Below, piece after piece: positions 5,971 to 14,895 of a DNA stretch of 23,446 bases. The DNA comes from Planctomycetota bacterium (GTDB lineage: Bacteria > Planctomycetota > GCA-002687715 > DRQF01). The stretch lies in the NCBI GenBank assembly GCA_015485455.1, contig WFTN01000234.1, forward strand, positions 1 to 23,446, in the 5' to 3' direction. The position numbers and the translations under genes were made by a program. The notes beneath the pieces were generated by a model that had not been told where the DNA came from, made no database searches, and saw only the letters and a list, made by a program, of their open reading frames with translations. Position 1 is the stretch's first letter, and every line of letters begins with the position of its first letter.

Positions 5971-7670
5971 GAGGGCTCCTTATCGATGCGGGCCATCCAA
6001 TGACTTCGAAGGCAAGCGATTTTTTCGAGCCCTGACGTCAGCCAAGGAGCCCAATGAATTGTCCAACGAATAAGTGGAGGGATCAGGGTAAGGGAATTCG
6101 TAGTGATCGCATAGCGCCTTGAGCCCAGAAGATTCTTGAGGGCCGTTGGAGGAAATTTCCCCGTCTCTCCTAGGGGGCGTCGCCACTTCATGTCATGGAC
6201 CAAAAGCCAACCTCCCGGCTTAAGAACGCGCCAGGATTCTGCCAAAATCTGTCGGCGCATTTCCCCATTCTGAATGGAGGAGAAAACCAAGGAGATAACA
6301 ATGCCATCGATGGTTGAGTCCTTAAGAGGAAGGGAACTCCCACAACCGTGATGGAAAGTCGCCTGTGGCAAGCGAGCTTGGGCCGCGGCGATGCGAGTCG
6401 CGGACAAGTCAACCCCTATGAGATCGTCTTCCGCCACCCCCAGACCCTCGAGAGCCATCATCCAATCTCCGCGGCCGCATCCAAGATCAATAACCTTTTG
6501 GCCTAGCCTCACATGCCCCTGCAAGAGATGTCGGCGAACCTGATCGCGCCCTCGGTCGAGGAACCCTTGAACCAAAGATGATTCTTGGGATTCACTATCC
6601 CGGCGGGCGAAAATGGCTTCAATCCGACGAGCTTCCCCTGGAGAATGACTTCTTGCTCCCCTTCGGGAGCATAGTCCCAGCAAGAAGCCACATCCGTAAG
6701 ACATGTGCAAGATCAACTGGGTCAAGAACACCAAGAAAAGCAGATGAAATGATCCTCGCCGAATGACCGAAGTCAAAGCCGAGAACAGAAGGAAGATCAA
6801 GTAGACTCCTTGACTGACCCCATGCAAGACTCCGATCCAACCACCCCCAACTGCAGCTCCCACTCCCGTGACCAAGAGCCAAAGCACGATCGCCGAAGGC
6901 AAAAAGTGGCGCACCTTCATAGCGGCAGGATGTTTTCTCAGTACCGCTGGCTTCCACAAGCCGTAGGCAAAGTATTGGCGCCACAAACCTCTTGGACTTT
7001 CCCGAGGCCGATAGTGGCTGCGGATCGTCGGATCCAAGTACACAGCCCCACCCCCCGAAAGAATCCGCATGTTGTGCTCGTCATCTTGGTTGCGAACCAG
7101 GCTCTCGTCGAAAACCCCGTAGGTGGTAAAGGTCTTTCTTGGCCAAGCCCCCAAATAGACCGTATCCACAAATTGCGCCTGGTGGCTTGAACGAAATGCC
7201 GCGCCTCCGCTGCCCCCCAGTCCCCCTGTAGCCCAGGCATAGGCCCGTCCCCAAGGTTTCTCGCTTTGAGGCTCTTGGCAACCCCCCACGCAATCAGCGG
7301 CGGATCCTTTCAAAGCCCTCAGAACGCTCTCTAAATAGTCAGGAGCGACCACCGTGTGACCATCAACCCGCACCAGGACCGGAGTCGAAGTCCCGGCGAT
7401 GGCCAGATTTAAGCCGGCCGCGGCGCTCCCCTGGGAGTTCTTCAAAACTCGTACATGCAAGCCCGAAGCCTGGACTTGCCAAGCAAACCCTTCCACCAAG
7501 CGAAGGGTCTCATCCTCAGAACCTCCATCAGCCACCACCACCTCGTATTGCTCTGGAGGCAAGGTCTGATTGGCCAAGGCCGCCAGAGTGTCCTCAATAT
7601 CCCGAGCTTCGTTTCGAATCGGCAAGACTACAGAGATGACCATCGCATTGTCAGATTCAAGGGGAACCAT
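5967..7670 (-). CDS. GT2 glycosyltransferase fused to a class I methyltransferase
   Basis: 567 aa with two enzymes in one chain. Residues 10-245 form a GT-A family 2 glycosyltransferase: VVLPIRNEARDI, VVADGGSEDET (45-55), RVDGH as the DxD-like metal site (D103), and RNQDDEHN (193-200) near the expected catalytic acid. Hydrophobic stretches at about 258-278, 287-303 and 309-335 suggest membrane helices. A linker leads to a SAM-dependent methyltransferase (about 375-567) with motif I VIDLGCGRGDW (393-403), acidic DLSA after it and RVLKPGGWLLVHD (481-493). It is first in the leftward operon. The fusion suggests that a sugar is added and then methylated, or that a lipid-linked intermediate is methylated, at the membrane; acceptor unknown. 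ATG 7670 is used; an ATG at 7643 is possible and neither has a strong ribosome binding site. Confidence 0.88.
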   Translation of the reverse strand: MVPLESDNAMVISVVLPIRNEARDIEDTLAALANQTLPPEQYEVVVADGGSEDETLRLVEGFAWQVQASGLHVRVLKNSQGSAAAGLNLAIAGTSTPVLVRVDGHTVVAPDYLESVLRALKGSAADCVGGCQEPQSEKPWGRAYAWATGGLGGSGGAAFRSSHQAQFVDTVYLGAWPRKTFTTYGVFDESLVRNQDDEHNMRILSGGGAVYLDPTIRSHYRPRESPRGLWRQYFAYGLWKPAVLRKHPAAMKVRHFLPSAIVLWLLVTGVGAAVGGGWIGVLHGVSQGVYLIFLLFSALTSVIRRGSFHLLFLVFLTQLILHMSYGCGFLLGLCSRRGARSHSPGEARRIEAIFARRDSESQESSLVQGFLDRGRDQVRRHLLQGHVRLGQKVIDLGCGRGDWMMALEGLGVAEDDLIGVDLSATRIAAAQARLPQATFHHGCGSSLPLKDSTIDGIVISLVFSSIQNGEMRRQILAESWRVLKPGGWLLVHDMKWRRPLGETGKFPPTALKNLLGSRRYAITTNSLTLIPPLIRWTIHWAPWLTSGLEKIACLRSHWMARIDKEPS

Positions 7671-7804
7671 GGCTCAGAATAGCCCATTCCACCCCGAGAG
7701 GCACGTTTTCGGAGATAAACACAGATTGGGACTTTGACCCACCCAGGAGGTTTTTTTACCTTTTCTTCGGAAAGTTGTCAGGAATCTCCTCGGCCAGCCC
7801 ATCA
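7671..7804. promoter_or_regulatory. divergent intergenic region, glycan operon and sigma-factor gene
   Basis: This 134-bp gap separates the leftward glycan operon from the rightward ECF sigma-factor gene and must hold both start regions unless they are read from farther away. An AGGAGG at 7745-7750 followed by seven T is conspicuous, but no start codon lies at the right distance, so it is not a ribosome binding site for a visible gene. No confident promoter motif was found. Confidence 0.3.
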
Positions 7805-8329
7805 ATGGACGACATGACGAACGCTATGAAGACAGACATCAATAAATTCGTCCGAAAACACCAAGATAGCTTAAGGCAATACCTTCGGCTCTTGGGGTGT
7901 GCTGACGACATCCTTGATGACTTAGCCCAGGAGACCTTTCTGGTCTTCCTGCGTAAAGACCCAAGTTTGCCCAGCGATGGAGCCGCTGCCGCCTTCCTCA
8001 GGCGAACAGCCATCAATTTGTTGCGCAACTCAAGACGAATCGACGCCCGTCGAATGGCTATCCTACGCCAAGACGCCGCCGATAGGATCTGGTCTCGCTA
8101 CCAGTTGGATGCTCGTCCCAGCGCCTATGGGGACACCCTACGGGCCTGTTTGAAGGAGCTTCCTCAAAGCATGAACGACACAGTCAATCTTCACTACCGA
8201 GATGGCATGTCAGGACCCCAAGTCGCAGCAGCGAAGGGGCTCAGCGAAGCGGATGTTTGGACCACGCTCAGCCGTGCCCGCAGAAAACTTCGCAACTGCA
8301 TCAACAGGAAACTGAACCATGAACTTTGA
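7805..8329 (+). CDS. ECF RNA polymerase sigma factor
   Basis: 174 aa from ATG 7805 (open back to a TTG at 7775; later ATGs at 7814 and 7826 are also possible). Region 2 is visible in FVRKHQDSLRQYLRLLG...DDLAQETFLVFLR, the DLAQETF being the classic ECF signature, and AAFLRRTAINLLRN completes it. Region 4 follows after a short linker: LRACLKELPQSMNDTVNLHYRDGMSGPQVAAAKGLSEADVWTTLSRARRKLR, a helix-turn-helix for the -35 element. No region 3, as expected of ECF factors. The stop overlaps the start of the membrane LRR gene by 11 nt, the usual arrangement for a sigma factor and its cognate regulator. It should direct RNA polymerase to a regulon, possibly including its own operon. Confidence 0.92.
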   Translation: MDDMTNAMKTDINKFVRKHQDSLRQYLRLLGCADDILDDLAQETFLVFLRKDPSLPSDGAAAAFLRRTAINLLRNSRRIDARRMAILRQDAADRIWSRYQLDARPSAYGDTLRACLKELPQSMNDTVNLHYRDGMSGPQVAAAKGLSEADVWTTLSRARRKLRNCINRKLNHEL

Positions 8330-9851
8330 TCCTCTGGACGATGGCTTGGAACGAGAGTTTCTTGAACAGAACATGCGCGACATTTTGCAAGGTCGAAGAG
8401 ACCAAGACCTTGCTGATTCCGTACGTCTTGCCATGGAAGCAGACGATCAAGAAGGAGAAAAGATGACCACGATCAGCGCAGACAAAACCTGGACCATCGA
8501 CGAAGAAAAACCACATCGGACTCATCGAAAATTCTGGACTTACTTGGCCAACGCTGCATCTGTGGCCGCCATCTTTTTCTTGATCGCAATAAACTGGAAA
8601 AGTGGCGCCGAGCCCATCCCAGAAAACGGTATGCCAAAACTCAATCCCTTGATGCAAGACCAAGACGAAATCGAAGATCACAACGAAGAGTTCAGGCCAG
8701 TTGAAGTCCGCAACATGAAGGATGTGCGAACCATCAAACCTGGAACCCTTGGCATCAACGCCTCTGGCGATGGCGTTACAGACGAGGTCGTGAGCGCAAT
8801 ATGTCGAACACAACCCCAGCTCACCCACTTGGAACTGAGACACTGCTGGGTCACAGGTCGAGGCATGCAAGAAATCCGGCGGCTGAGAAATCTTCAATCA
8901 CTGAACCTCTCCTCGAATCAATATATTGATCGAAGTGGATGGATGGTTGTGGGCGATCTCAAGAAAATTAAGTTCCTCAACTTAGCTGTTTTCCTGGGAC
9001 AGACAGCGGACGTGGTAGACGACAACCAAAACACACCCCAACCACCTAAGAAAGGAATTGAAGCTGGGCCATTCTTGATTCCTGTCATCTGCTCATTGCC
9101 CGAACTTGAACACCTGAACATCTCCGGATTTGCCATGACTCCTCCTCAAGTTCGCAATCTATCCCGTGGCGTGGCGGAGAGCCTCACCACCATCGACATT
9201 TCTTTTACCCGCCTTAAGAGCTCTACCTTAACGTTTTTCGGCACTTGCAAGAACCTTCGCAACATTCGGGCTCTGGGCATGGCCAAGGGCGAAGACTTTC
9301 CCCTGACGCCCTTTGTCCTCTTCAAAGAGCTAACCGAATTGACCATTGGAGCTGGGGGCATGTCCACTGTTGCTTTCGAACAATCCCAACTGGAAGTCTT
9401 GCTCAATGCAAAGAACCTGAAGAGACTTGAGTTTGTCCGTGTCAACTTCGGTCCCGATCAAATCATGCAATTTGTCGAACGAGTGAAACGGAAGAAACGG
9501 GACAAAAACGGGATTCAGGCCCTTCGTTTCATTTCCTGCAGCGGCTTGAGTGACAAAGAATGTGAAGATTTGAAAACCATGCCCGCGATCAAAGAGATCG
9601 CAGTGGTCAACTGTAAAGGTATGAGCACGGAGGGACTCCTCCACCTAACCAGGAGTCGCGCTACCCATCTGGATGTGCGCCATTCATTGAAGGGCATCAA
9701 GGCCACCCCAGTCATAGCCGCGCTGTCCAAGAGGCCCGAACTTTCGATTCGCATCTCCAAGGAACAAGAGACTTTGACAGATTTCCAAGGGTTCATTGAA
9801 GAAGACATGGGCGATCAAGGAGTCGTCCTAAAAGCCCAACCAAAGAAATAG
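8319..9851 (+). CDS. membrane-anchored leucine-rich-repeat protein, candidate anti-sigma/sensor
   Basis: 510 aa. An acidic N-terminal 70 residues is followed by one membrane helix at about 72-91 (FWTYLANAASVAAIFFLIAIN) and an exported domain of leucine-rich repeats from about 168 onward (LTHLELRHC, NLQSLNLSSN, LEHLNISGF, LTTIDISFT, LTELTIGAG, LKRLEFVRVNF). Topology with a short cytoplasmic head, one helix and a large outer domain, plus an 11-nt overlap with the ECF sigma gene, is that of an anti-sigma factor or co-sensor. No zinc-binding HxxxCxxC anti-sigma motif is visible, so sigma binding is inferred from context alone. An alternative is a cell-surface LRR protein under control of the sigma factor. 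Confidence 0.85.
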   Translation: MNFDPLDDGLEREFLEQNMRDILQGRRDQDLADSVRLAMEADDQEGEKMTTISADKTWTIDEEKPHRTHRKFWTYLANAASVAAIFFLIAINWKSGAEPIPENGMPKLNPLMQDQDEIEDHNEEFRPVEVRNMKDVRTIKPGTLGINASGDGVTDEVVSAICRTQPQLTHLELRHCWVTGRGMQEIRRLRNLQSLNLSSNQYIDRSGWMVVGDLKKIKFLNLAVFLGQTADVVDDNQNTPQPPKKGIEAGPFLIPVICSLPELEHLNISGFAMTPPQVRNLSRGVAESLTTIDISFTRLKSSTLTFFGTCKNLRNIRALGMAKGEDFPLTPFVLFKELTELTIGAGGMSTVAFEQSQLEVLLNAKNLKRLEFVRVNFGPDQIMQFVERVKRKKRDKNGIQALRFISCSGLSDKECEDLKTMPAIKEIAVVNCKGMSTEGLLHLTRSRATHLDVRHSLKGIKATPVIAALSKRPELSIRISKEQETLTDFQGFIEEDMGDQGVVLKAQPKK

Positions 9852-9859
9852 ACAGCGAA

Positions 9860-9891
9860 AAAGGAGCGCCACGAACAAGTGGTGCTCCTTT
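9860..9891. terminator. bidirectional hairpin terminator between convergent genes
   Basis: AAAGGAGCGCCAC (9860-9872) pairs with GTGGTGCTCCTTT (9879-9891): 13 pairs including one G-U, around a six-base loop. It lies 8 nt after the LRR stop and before the stop of the convergent VWA gene. The minus strand reads stem then TTTTT, so it can end both transcripts, most clearly the leftward one. Confidence 0.8.
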
Positions 9892-9925
9892 CGTCAATGA
9901 GTAGGACTGTCAGTGCCAAGGTCGT

Positions 9926-11557
9926 CTAATCAGGGATCTCAACAAACTGGCCGTCATGCTCGGCAGCCAATTTCTGCAACAAACCACCTCCTCCTCCGCC
10001 CAAGGAAATGCCATGAATGGCAATGCGTTGCAGAGAATTGATTTTGCGCATTTCGGCTAAGATCGCTTCTGTCTTGATCAGCCGACCAGCAGAAGGTGAA
10101 CCGTCCGACAAGAGAAAGATCGTGTCTGCGGCGATGTCGTAGGATTGGTCGTAAGATCCGCGACCTGCGAACTTAAAAGCTTCCTCTAACCCACCGAACA
10201 AGTTGGTCGTGCCATCCGGTTTCTGAGTTACGATCCACGCCTTCAATGCTTCTTTGTTGGCCTTAGATGCGTAGACCATGTCTTTGCGCCAAGTGCGAAT
10301 ATTGTGGGTGAAAACCACCACGTTGAAGGTTGCCTTCTTAGGCAAAGAGGAAACGGACCGCACCAATTCCTTGGCCAAACGGTCAATACGACGTTTGCCA
10401 TTGAGACGAATCAAACCGAAATCTTGACTCCCTCCAGCCTTCCCATGATTGCCGGTGAACGTCATGCTGCCACTGAAGTCAAGAACGTAAACGACATGCT
10501 TAGAAGTGGTCTCCACACCATAAAAGCCTGTGCCTCCCCCTTGGGGCTGGGCTTTCTTCTTCCTTCTCCGCATTCCTGCCACCGGTCTTGCACCCTCATC
10601 GCCTCGATCAGCCCAATCCGGTGTAGGCGCATTTGCGGTTTCACTAGGCGTCCCCAAGAGACTGCCATTTTCGTCGATCCACTTCTTCCATAGGTGTCTG
10701 TTCTTGCGAAAGTTTTCGCCGGTCAGATAGCGCAGCGCAGTGATAGCATCTGTCTTGAGTCGACCATCTTCGCGCTCAAGGCAGGCCACAAGAAATTCTG
10801 CCGCCCTCTTCCCTCCCACTTTCTTCAAAACACGAATTGCCTGGGCTCGAACAGGCCAAACTGTGTCTTCAATGCACACGAGAGCCAGCCGCATGGCTCG
10901 TTTTCCGCCCCATGCTTCAGCGGCGATGAGAGCGCGCAAACGATCTAACTCATTCTTGGAAGCAACCAACTTGTTCAAGAAAAGGCCCACCTCAGGTAAA
11001 TCGCATCCGATGAGGATCTTCAACATGACCAACTTATCGTTGACGTCGCGACTTTTCTTGTAAGCCTTGATCATGGTCTTAAGGGCGTCGGCCTGATCGG
11101 CTTCGGGAAATTGGGCCACCAGCTTGCCAACAGTCTCCTGAAGAGCGGCAACGAACTCGCGGATCTCCTTGACAGCGCGATTCTTAGCTTTCAGCTCTTC
11201 TTTCTTCTCTGCCAACTCAGAGACATTGCTTTGATTCACATTGCCAGGGCCACCACGACGAGCTTTGTTGATTTTGGTTTGCAAGAACTGAATGCGCGTA
11301 TCGATCTCAGCGAGGGACTCTTCCGCCGCCGAAAGGTTCTTCGACGCATTCCGTATCCTCACGATCACAAAGCGCAAAGTCTTGCTATCCACGTGGGCGC
11401 TCATGTCCCGGGCAGCTTGAAGTCTGTCTTGGTGTGTTTCCGGAGAATACTTACGCTGCAGAATACGCCGAAGAGAGCCGAAGCTCTGAGCCTCCAGGAC
11501 AGACGTCGTCCCCAAAGCGAGGAAGAGAAAAAGACAAACCCGGACAGTGGTTTTCAT
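9926..11557 (-). CDS. secreted VWA-domain protein with coiled coil and HEAT-like repeats
   Basis: 543 aa. Residues 1-23 are a signal peptide ending near LEAQS. About 65-145 are charged and heptad-like (coiled coil, AEESLAEIDTRIQFLQTKINKA and LAEKKEELKAKNRAVKEI). About 155-285 look like HEAT/armadillo repeats (RLRALIAAEAWGGKRAMRLAL, WPVRAQAIRVLKKVG, RLKTDAITALRYLTG). A low-complexity basic, Gly-rich linker leads to a von Willebrand A domain (about 353-543) with a complete MIDAS: DFSGS at 360-364, T450/T451 in DGTTN, and D485 in LLSDGSP. It should act outside the cytoplasm as a metal-dependent protein-binding module; partner unknown. GGAAAG lies upstream of ATG 11557. Similar HEAT-VWA proteins are common in planctomycetes. 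Confidence 0.9.
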   Translation of the reverse strand: MKTTVRVCLFLFLALGTTSVLEAQSFGSLRRILQRKYSPETHQDRLQAARDMSAHVDSKTLRFVIVRIRNASKNLSAAEESLAEIDTRIQFLQTKINKARRGGPGNVNQSNVSELAEKKEELKAKNRAVKEIREFVAALQETVGKLVAQFPEADQADALKTMIKAYKKSRDVNDKLVMLKILIGCDLPEVGLFLNKLVASKNELDRLRALIAAEAWGGKRAMRLALVCIEDTVWPVRAQAIRVLKKVGGKRAAEFLVACLEREDGRLKTDAITALRYLTGENFRKNRHLWKKWIDENGSLLGTPSETANAPTPDWADRGDEGARPVAGMRRRKKKAQPQGGGTGFYGVETTSKHVVYVLDFSGSMTFTGNHGKAGGSQDFGLIRLNGKRRIDRLAKELVRSVSSLPKKATFNVVVFTHNIRTWRKDMVYASKANKEALKAWIVTQKPDGTTNLFGGLEEAFKFAGRGSYDQSYDIAADTIFLLSDGSPSAGRLIKTEAILAEMRKINSLQRIAIHGISLGGGGGGLLQKLAAEHDGQFVEIPD

Positions 11558-11952
11558 AGTGGACTTTCCGTGAAGAATCTAGGCTTGAAGATCAGGTGGT
11601 TCGATCTCTTGACTTGGGGATATTAACGATGAATTCCACCATTAGGAAATTCTGCCGGAATTGATTTCCCAACCGCCTTGGCAACTGTAAGTTTGCTATT
11701 ACAAGCATGACATTGCCATTGCTGGGATGGTTAAAATGCGCAGAGTAGAACTCCAGACCCAGCAGCAGGACAATTGTCGCAAATGAAGATCGTATTGGAC
11801 GTTGCGTTGATCCCGGACGAGAAGACGAGGAGCCAAACCAACCCTCAGGCGCCGTCATTTCGGACTCTTTGCTGAAAATTCTGTTTTCTTGCATCCCTTT
11901 GATCATCTCAGGCCCCTACCCCGGTGTAGAGAACAAAGAAAGGATTTACGCC
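11558..11952. other. intergenic region between divergent genes
   Basis: About 395 bp between the leftward VWA gene and the rightward fused sigma-factor gene. The sigma frame stays open back to a TTG at 11869, but no family-like sequence is found there. A 104-codon minus frame (11592-11906) has no recognisable content. No repeat, RNA gene or convincing promoter was seen; it presumably carries the promoters of both genes. Confidence 0.4.
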
Positions 11953-14793
11953 ATGACACAACCTCTGATGACCAACCCGGATGTGCTTCTGTCCCAAACT
12001 GAATGGCTGCACCATCTTGCCCGACAATTGGTGGGCTCACGAGAAGCCCAAGAGGACCTCGTTCAAGAGACCTATCTGCAAGCTTTGTCCCAACCTAACC
12101 GAGAAATCGCCCACCCCGGCGCTTTCTTGGCAAAGGTCATGCGCCGACTGGCCGCTCGAACCACAAGTCGCGATGTCAAACGTGGAACTCTGGAGGCGCG
12201 ATCCTCGAGGAATCTCAGCCATGGGTCCACTGAAGATCTTATCGAGCGTATCACGGTCCAAAGAGACTTGGTGAATGTGCTTCTTTCTATGTCGCAAGCT
12301 CAAAGAGATGTCTTGATTCTTCGGTTCTATGAGGACATGGGTCCAACAGAAATCGCTGCCCGTTTGGACATTCCCTTGGCAACAGCGAAATCAAGACAAC
12401 AAAGAGGATTGGAAGTGCTGCGGGAGAAGCTAACGAACTTCTACGGCACCGACCGTGACTTCCGCTTGGCATTGGCACCTCTCGTGGCGCTTGCACACTT
12501 CGGGCCCAAAGCAGGTTCCACCACCCTATTCGGCTACGCCAGCTTTAAGGTTGCTGCCGCCTTTTTGATTGCCTTAAGTTCATGGGGCCTCTTTCAATTG
12601 CTGAGCGAAGACACTTCGGATGTTCGAGAATTGTCCAACTTGGGAGTGATCGAAGAAGAGGCTCGACCACAGATCGGGCGATCTCCAGGATACCAGCTCA
12701 AACAAAAAGAAGTCGCCCAAGTCCTGCCACAGGCGAAGAACATCATCCAAGTGCAAGATGCAGATGGCAAGTTGATCACTGATGTACCCATCGCCATCAC
12801 GGCCCAAGTCCTGTCAAAGAAGACAACGATTTGGCGAGGCAAGACAACAGGCTCCCAAGGCACGATCGACATATCTGATGGTTTGGCAGTGGTGGTCAAG
12901 GATAACCGCTGCGCCATCTACCGAGCCAGCTTTGGATTCCCCATTCTTGGGGGGCTCCAAAGCGAGATAGATCCAATCAAAGGATTAGAAGACCCGCTGG
13001 TGGCCACTCTTCCCCCCGTGGGCAAGCTCCAGATCAACCTCTTTGATCAATCGGGCAAACCATTCACCAAAGAAATCACTGTCACCTTCAATGGTCTTGC
13101 GCAGCCCGACGACTCCAGCGGTTACCTCTCATCCTACGTCGCCCAACCTTCGGAAGGCCAAGTGACTCTCCCTTATGTTGGTTTGGGCCTTCATCTCTTG
13201 GTGGAATTCACGGACCCCCATGGCAAAAGGCCAGCGCAAACGTTGAAGCTCCTAGGGCCCAAGACATCAGAGAAAGCGCTGGTTGTCTCCTTCACTGTGG
13301 CAGACGACTATCCCACCATCGAAGGAAAATTGGTCGACAAGAACGGCTCACCTGTGGCCAAAGCCACATTCCGCGCTGCCTTCGCAGACGACGAGAAAGT
13401 AGATTTCAGGGACTTCAAAGCCAGACGCCGAATGCGTCAAGTACGTCGCCCTTTCATGATCGAAACCGATAACCGCGGCAAGTTCACCGCAACATGGCCT
13501 CGCCCGCCATCATTCCAAGGCAAGACTGAACTCGTCATCGGGGAACACGTAGCCAGAGGCGGTGCATCCGTTGGCCGTGCAGCCCGGGTAGCTCTCCCAG
13601 CAGCCGTCAACAACACAAGCATCGATGTGGGAACGCTCAAGCTTGACGGTGGCGGGCGTCTCATCCGTGGGCAGGTGGTGGACGTAGATGGGAAACCAAT
13701 TGAGGGGGCCTACGTCACCTTAACTCCCCTCGGCAAAGGACGATCCTTGACCACAACCCGCACAACTCTATCGGGATCTTTTGCCATCGAGGGAAGTTCA
13801 GAGATCAAGAGAGCGAGCGTTCGGGTTAGGTGCCCAGGTTATGCTCGCCCAACGGGTTTGGAGTTCGACCTCGCAATCAAGAACCATCGCATTGTGCTTT
13901 TGCGTGCTGGGAGTCTCAAAGGTTCGATCCATCTTCAATCGCCAACAGACGCTTGGGGTATGAGCATCCAAACAGCTCGCCAAACTGAAACCACATTTCG
14001 TGGCAAGACGTTTTCTCGTCGTCGCCACAGTCGGCCTTTGACCGTTGAGGACGATGCCATTCGAAGAGATGGCTCCTTCATCATCGACAACATCGCTCCA
14101 GGCCAAGTGGATGTCGAAATCCTTGTGGGAGGTGAGGTAGTCAAGACCATCGCAAGGTTAGAGGTGAAAGCCGGCAGGGAATCCACGCCAAAAGCGCTCC
14201 AGAGCATCCAGCTCAAGAAACGTTCGCCAATCGTCTGCATTCAACTCTTGGACGACCAAGGCAAACCCATGGCCGGTCGAACAGTGGGAACAACGAAGAC
14301 CCGAAAAGGAAGTCGTACAATCCAAACCTCTAACACCACCGCCAAATTGGACGAAGATGGCAGCCTCTATCGGGCCGCACCACAGAACTCCACCAAGACC
14401 GTGGACCTAGCCATTCCTGGGTGGAAAGCTGTTTCCGTCAAGGCAATCAAACCCAAAACGGTCGTGCACTTAGAGCGAGGCCCCAAGATCGAATTCGAGT
14501 TCCCTGACTACGAGAACTTTCAGGGCGAGAACATAGTCCTCAAGCTGCAAAGAAAGCTCGGGCGACCAACCCGAGAACTCAATCCTGCGGTTCGAATCAT
14601 GCATCGCTACACCACCGCCCTGGTTGACGGCAAGGCTACACTGTTCGTCTCCGCCTATGGCGACTTCAATCTTGATGTGGAAGTGGAGAACAACAAGAAT
14701 TCGAAAGTTAAGTTCACACCATCAACGCTGATAATTGAGAAGATGGTGACCCAAGTGAAGCTCAAGAAGACCAAAGCACCTCAGAAGAAGTGA
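11953..14793 (+). CDS. ECF sigma factor fused to a membrane helix and large exported domain
   Basis: 946 aa from ATG 11953, preceded by AAAGGA; the frame is open to TTG 11869. Residues 10-75 are sigma region 2 (EWLHHLARQLVGSREAQED LVQETYLQALS, then HPGAFLAKVMRRLAA). Residues 105-162 are region 4 (MSQAQRDVLILRFYEDMGPTEIAARLD, LATAKSRQQRGLEVLREKL). A single membrane helix follows at about 196-217 (ASFKVAAAFLIALSSWGLFQLL). The remaining 700 or so residues are exported and hold repeated carboxypeptidase-regulatory-like/Ig-like modules, seen as GKLVDKNGSPVAKATF, GQVVDVDGKPIEGAYV and QLLDDQGKPMAGRTV. The chain places the transcription factor at the membrane, so release or conformational change would be needed for action, unlike a soluble ECF factor. 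It may sense envelope state through its outer modules. Function is inference; the domain order is seen directly. Confidence 0.9.
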   Translation: MTQPLMTNPDVLLSQTEWLHHLARQLVGSREAQEDLVQETYLQALSQPNREIAHPGAFLAKVMRRLAARTTSRDVKRGTLEARSSRNLSHGSTEDLIERITVQRDLVNVLLSMSQAQRDVLILRFYEDMGPTEIAARLDIPLATAKSRQQRGLEVLREKLTNFYGTDRDFRLALAPLVALAHFGPKAGSTTLFGYASFKVAAAFLIALSSWGLFQLLSEDTSDVRELSNLGVIEEEARPQIGRSPGYQLKQKEVAQVLPQAKNIIQVQDADGKLITDVPIAITAQVLSKKTTIWRGKTTGSQGTIDISDGLAVVVKDNRCAIYRASFGFPILGGLQSEIDPIKGLEDPLVATLPPVGKLQINLFDQSGKPFTKEITVTFNGLAQPDDSSGYLSSYVAQPSEGQVTLPYVGLGLHLLVEFTDPHGKRPAQTLKLLGPKTSEKALVVSFTVADDYPTIEGKLVDKNGSPVAKATFRAAFADDEKVDFRDFKARRRMRQVRRPFMIETDNRGKFTATWPRPPSFQGKTELVIGEHVARGGASVGRAARVALPAAVNNTSIDVGTLKLDGGGRLIRGQVVDVDGKPIEGAYVTLTPLGKGRSLTTTRTTLSGSFAIEGSSEIKRASVRVRCPGYARPTGLEFDLAIKNHRIVLLRAGSLKGSIHLQSPTDAWGMSIQTARQTETTFRGKTFSRRRHSRPLTVEDDAIRRDGSFIIDNIAPGQVDVEILVGGEVVKTIARLEVKAGRESTPKALQSIQLKKRSPIVCIQLLDDQGKPMAGRTVGTTKTRKGSRTIQTSNTTAKLDEDGSLYRAAPQNSTKTVDLAIPGWKAVSVKAIKPKTVVHLERGPKIEFEFPDYENFQGENIVLKLQRKLGRPTRELNPAVRIMHRYTTALVDGKATLFVSAYGDFNLDVEVENNKNSKVKFTPSTLIIEKMVTQVKLKKTKAPQKK

Positions 14794-14895
14794 GAAGGTT
14801 TCCCTTCCCCCAACATGGGAGAACAGGGCCCGCGCCGACGAACTCTGAATTGAACTTCGCAATTCGCGATGAGAGAGGATCAAAACGAATCAAGA

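Noticed and set aside
11592..11906. 104-codon minus-strand frame in the divergent gap
   Set aside because: No recognisable domain and composition unlike the neighbouring genes.
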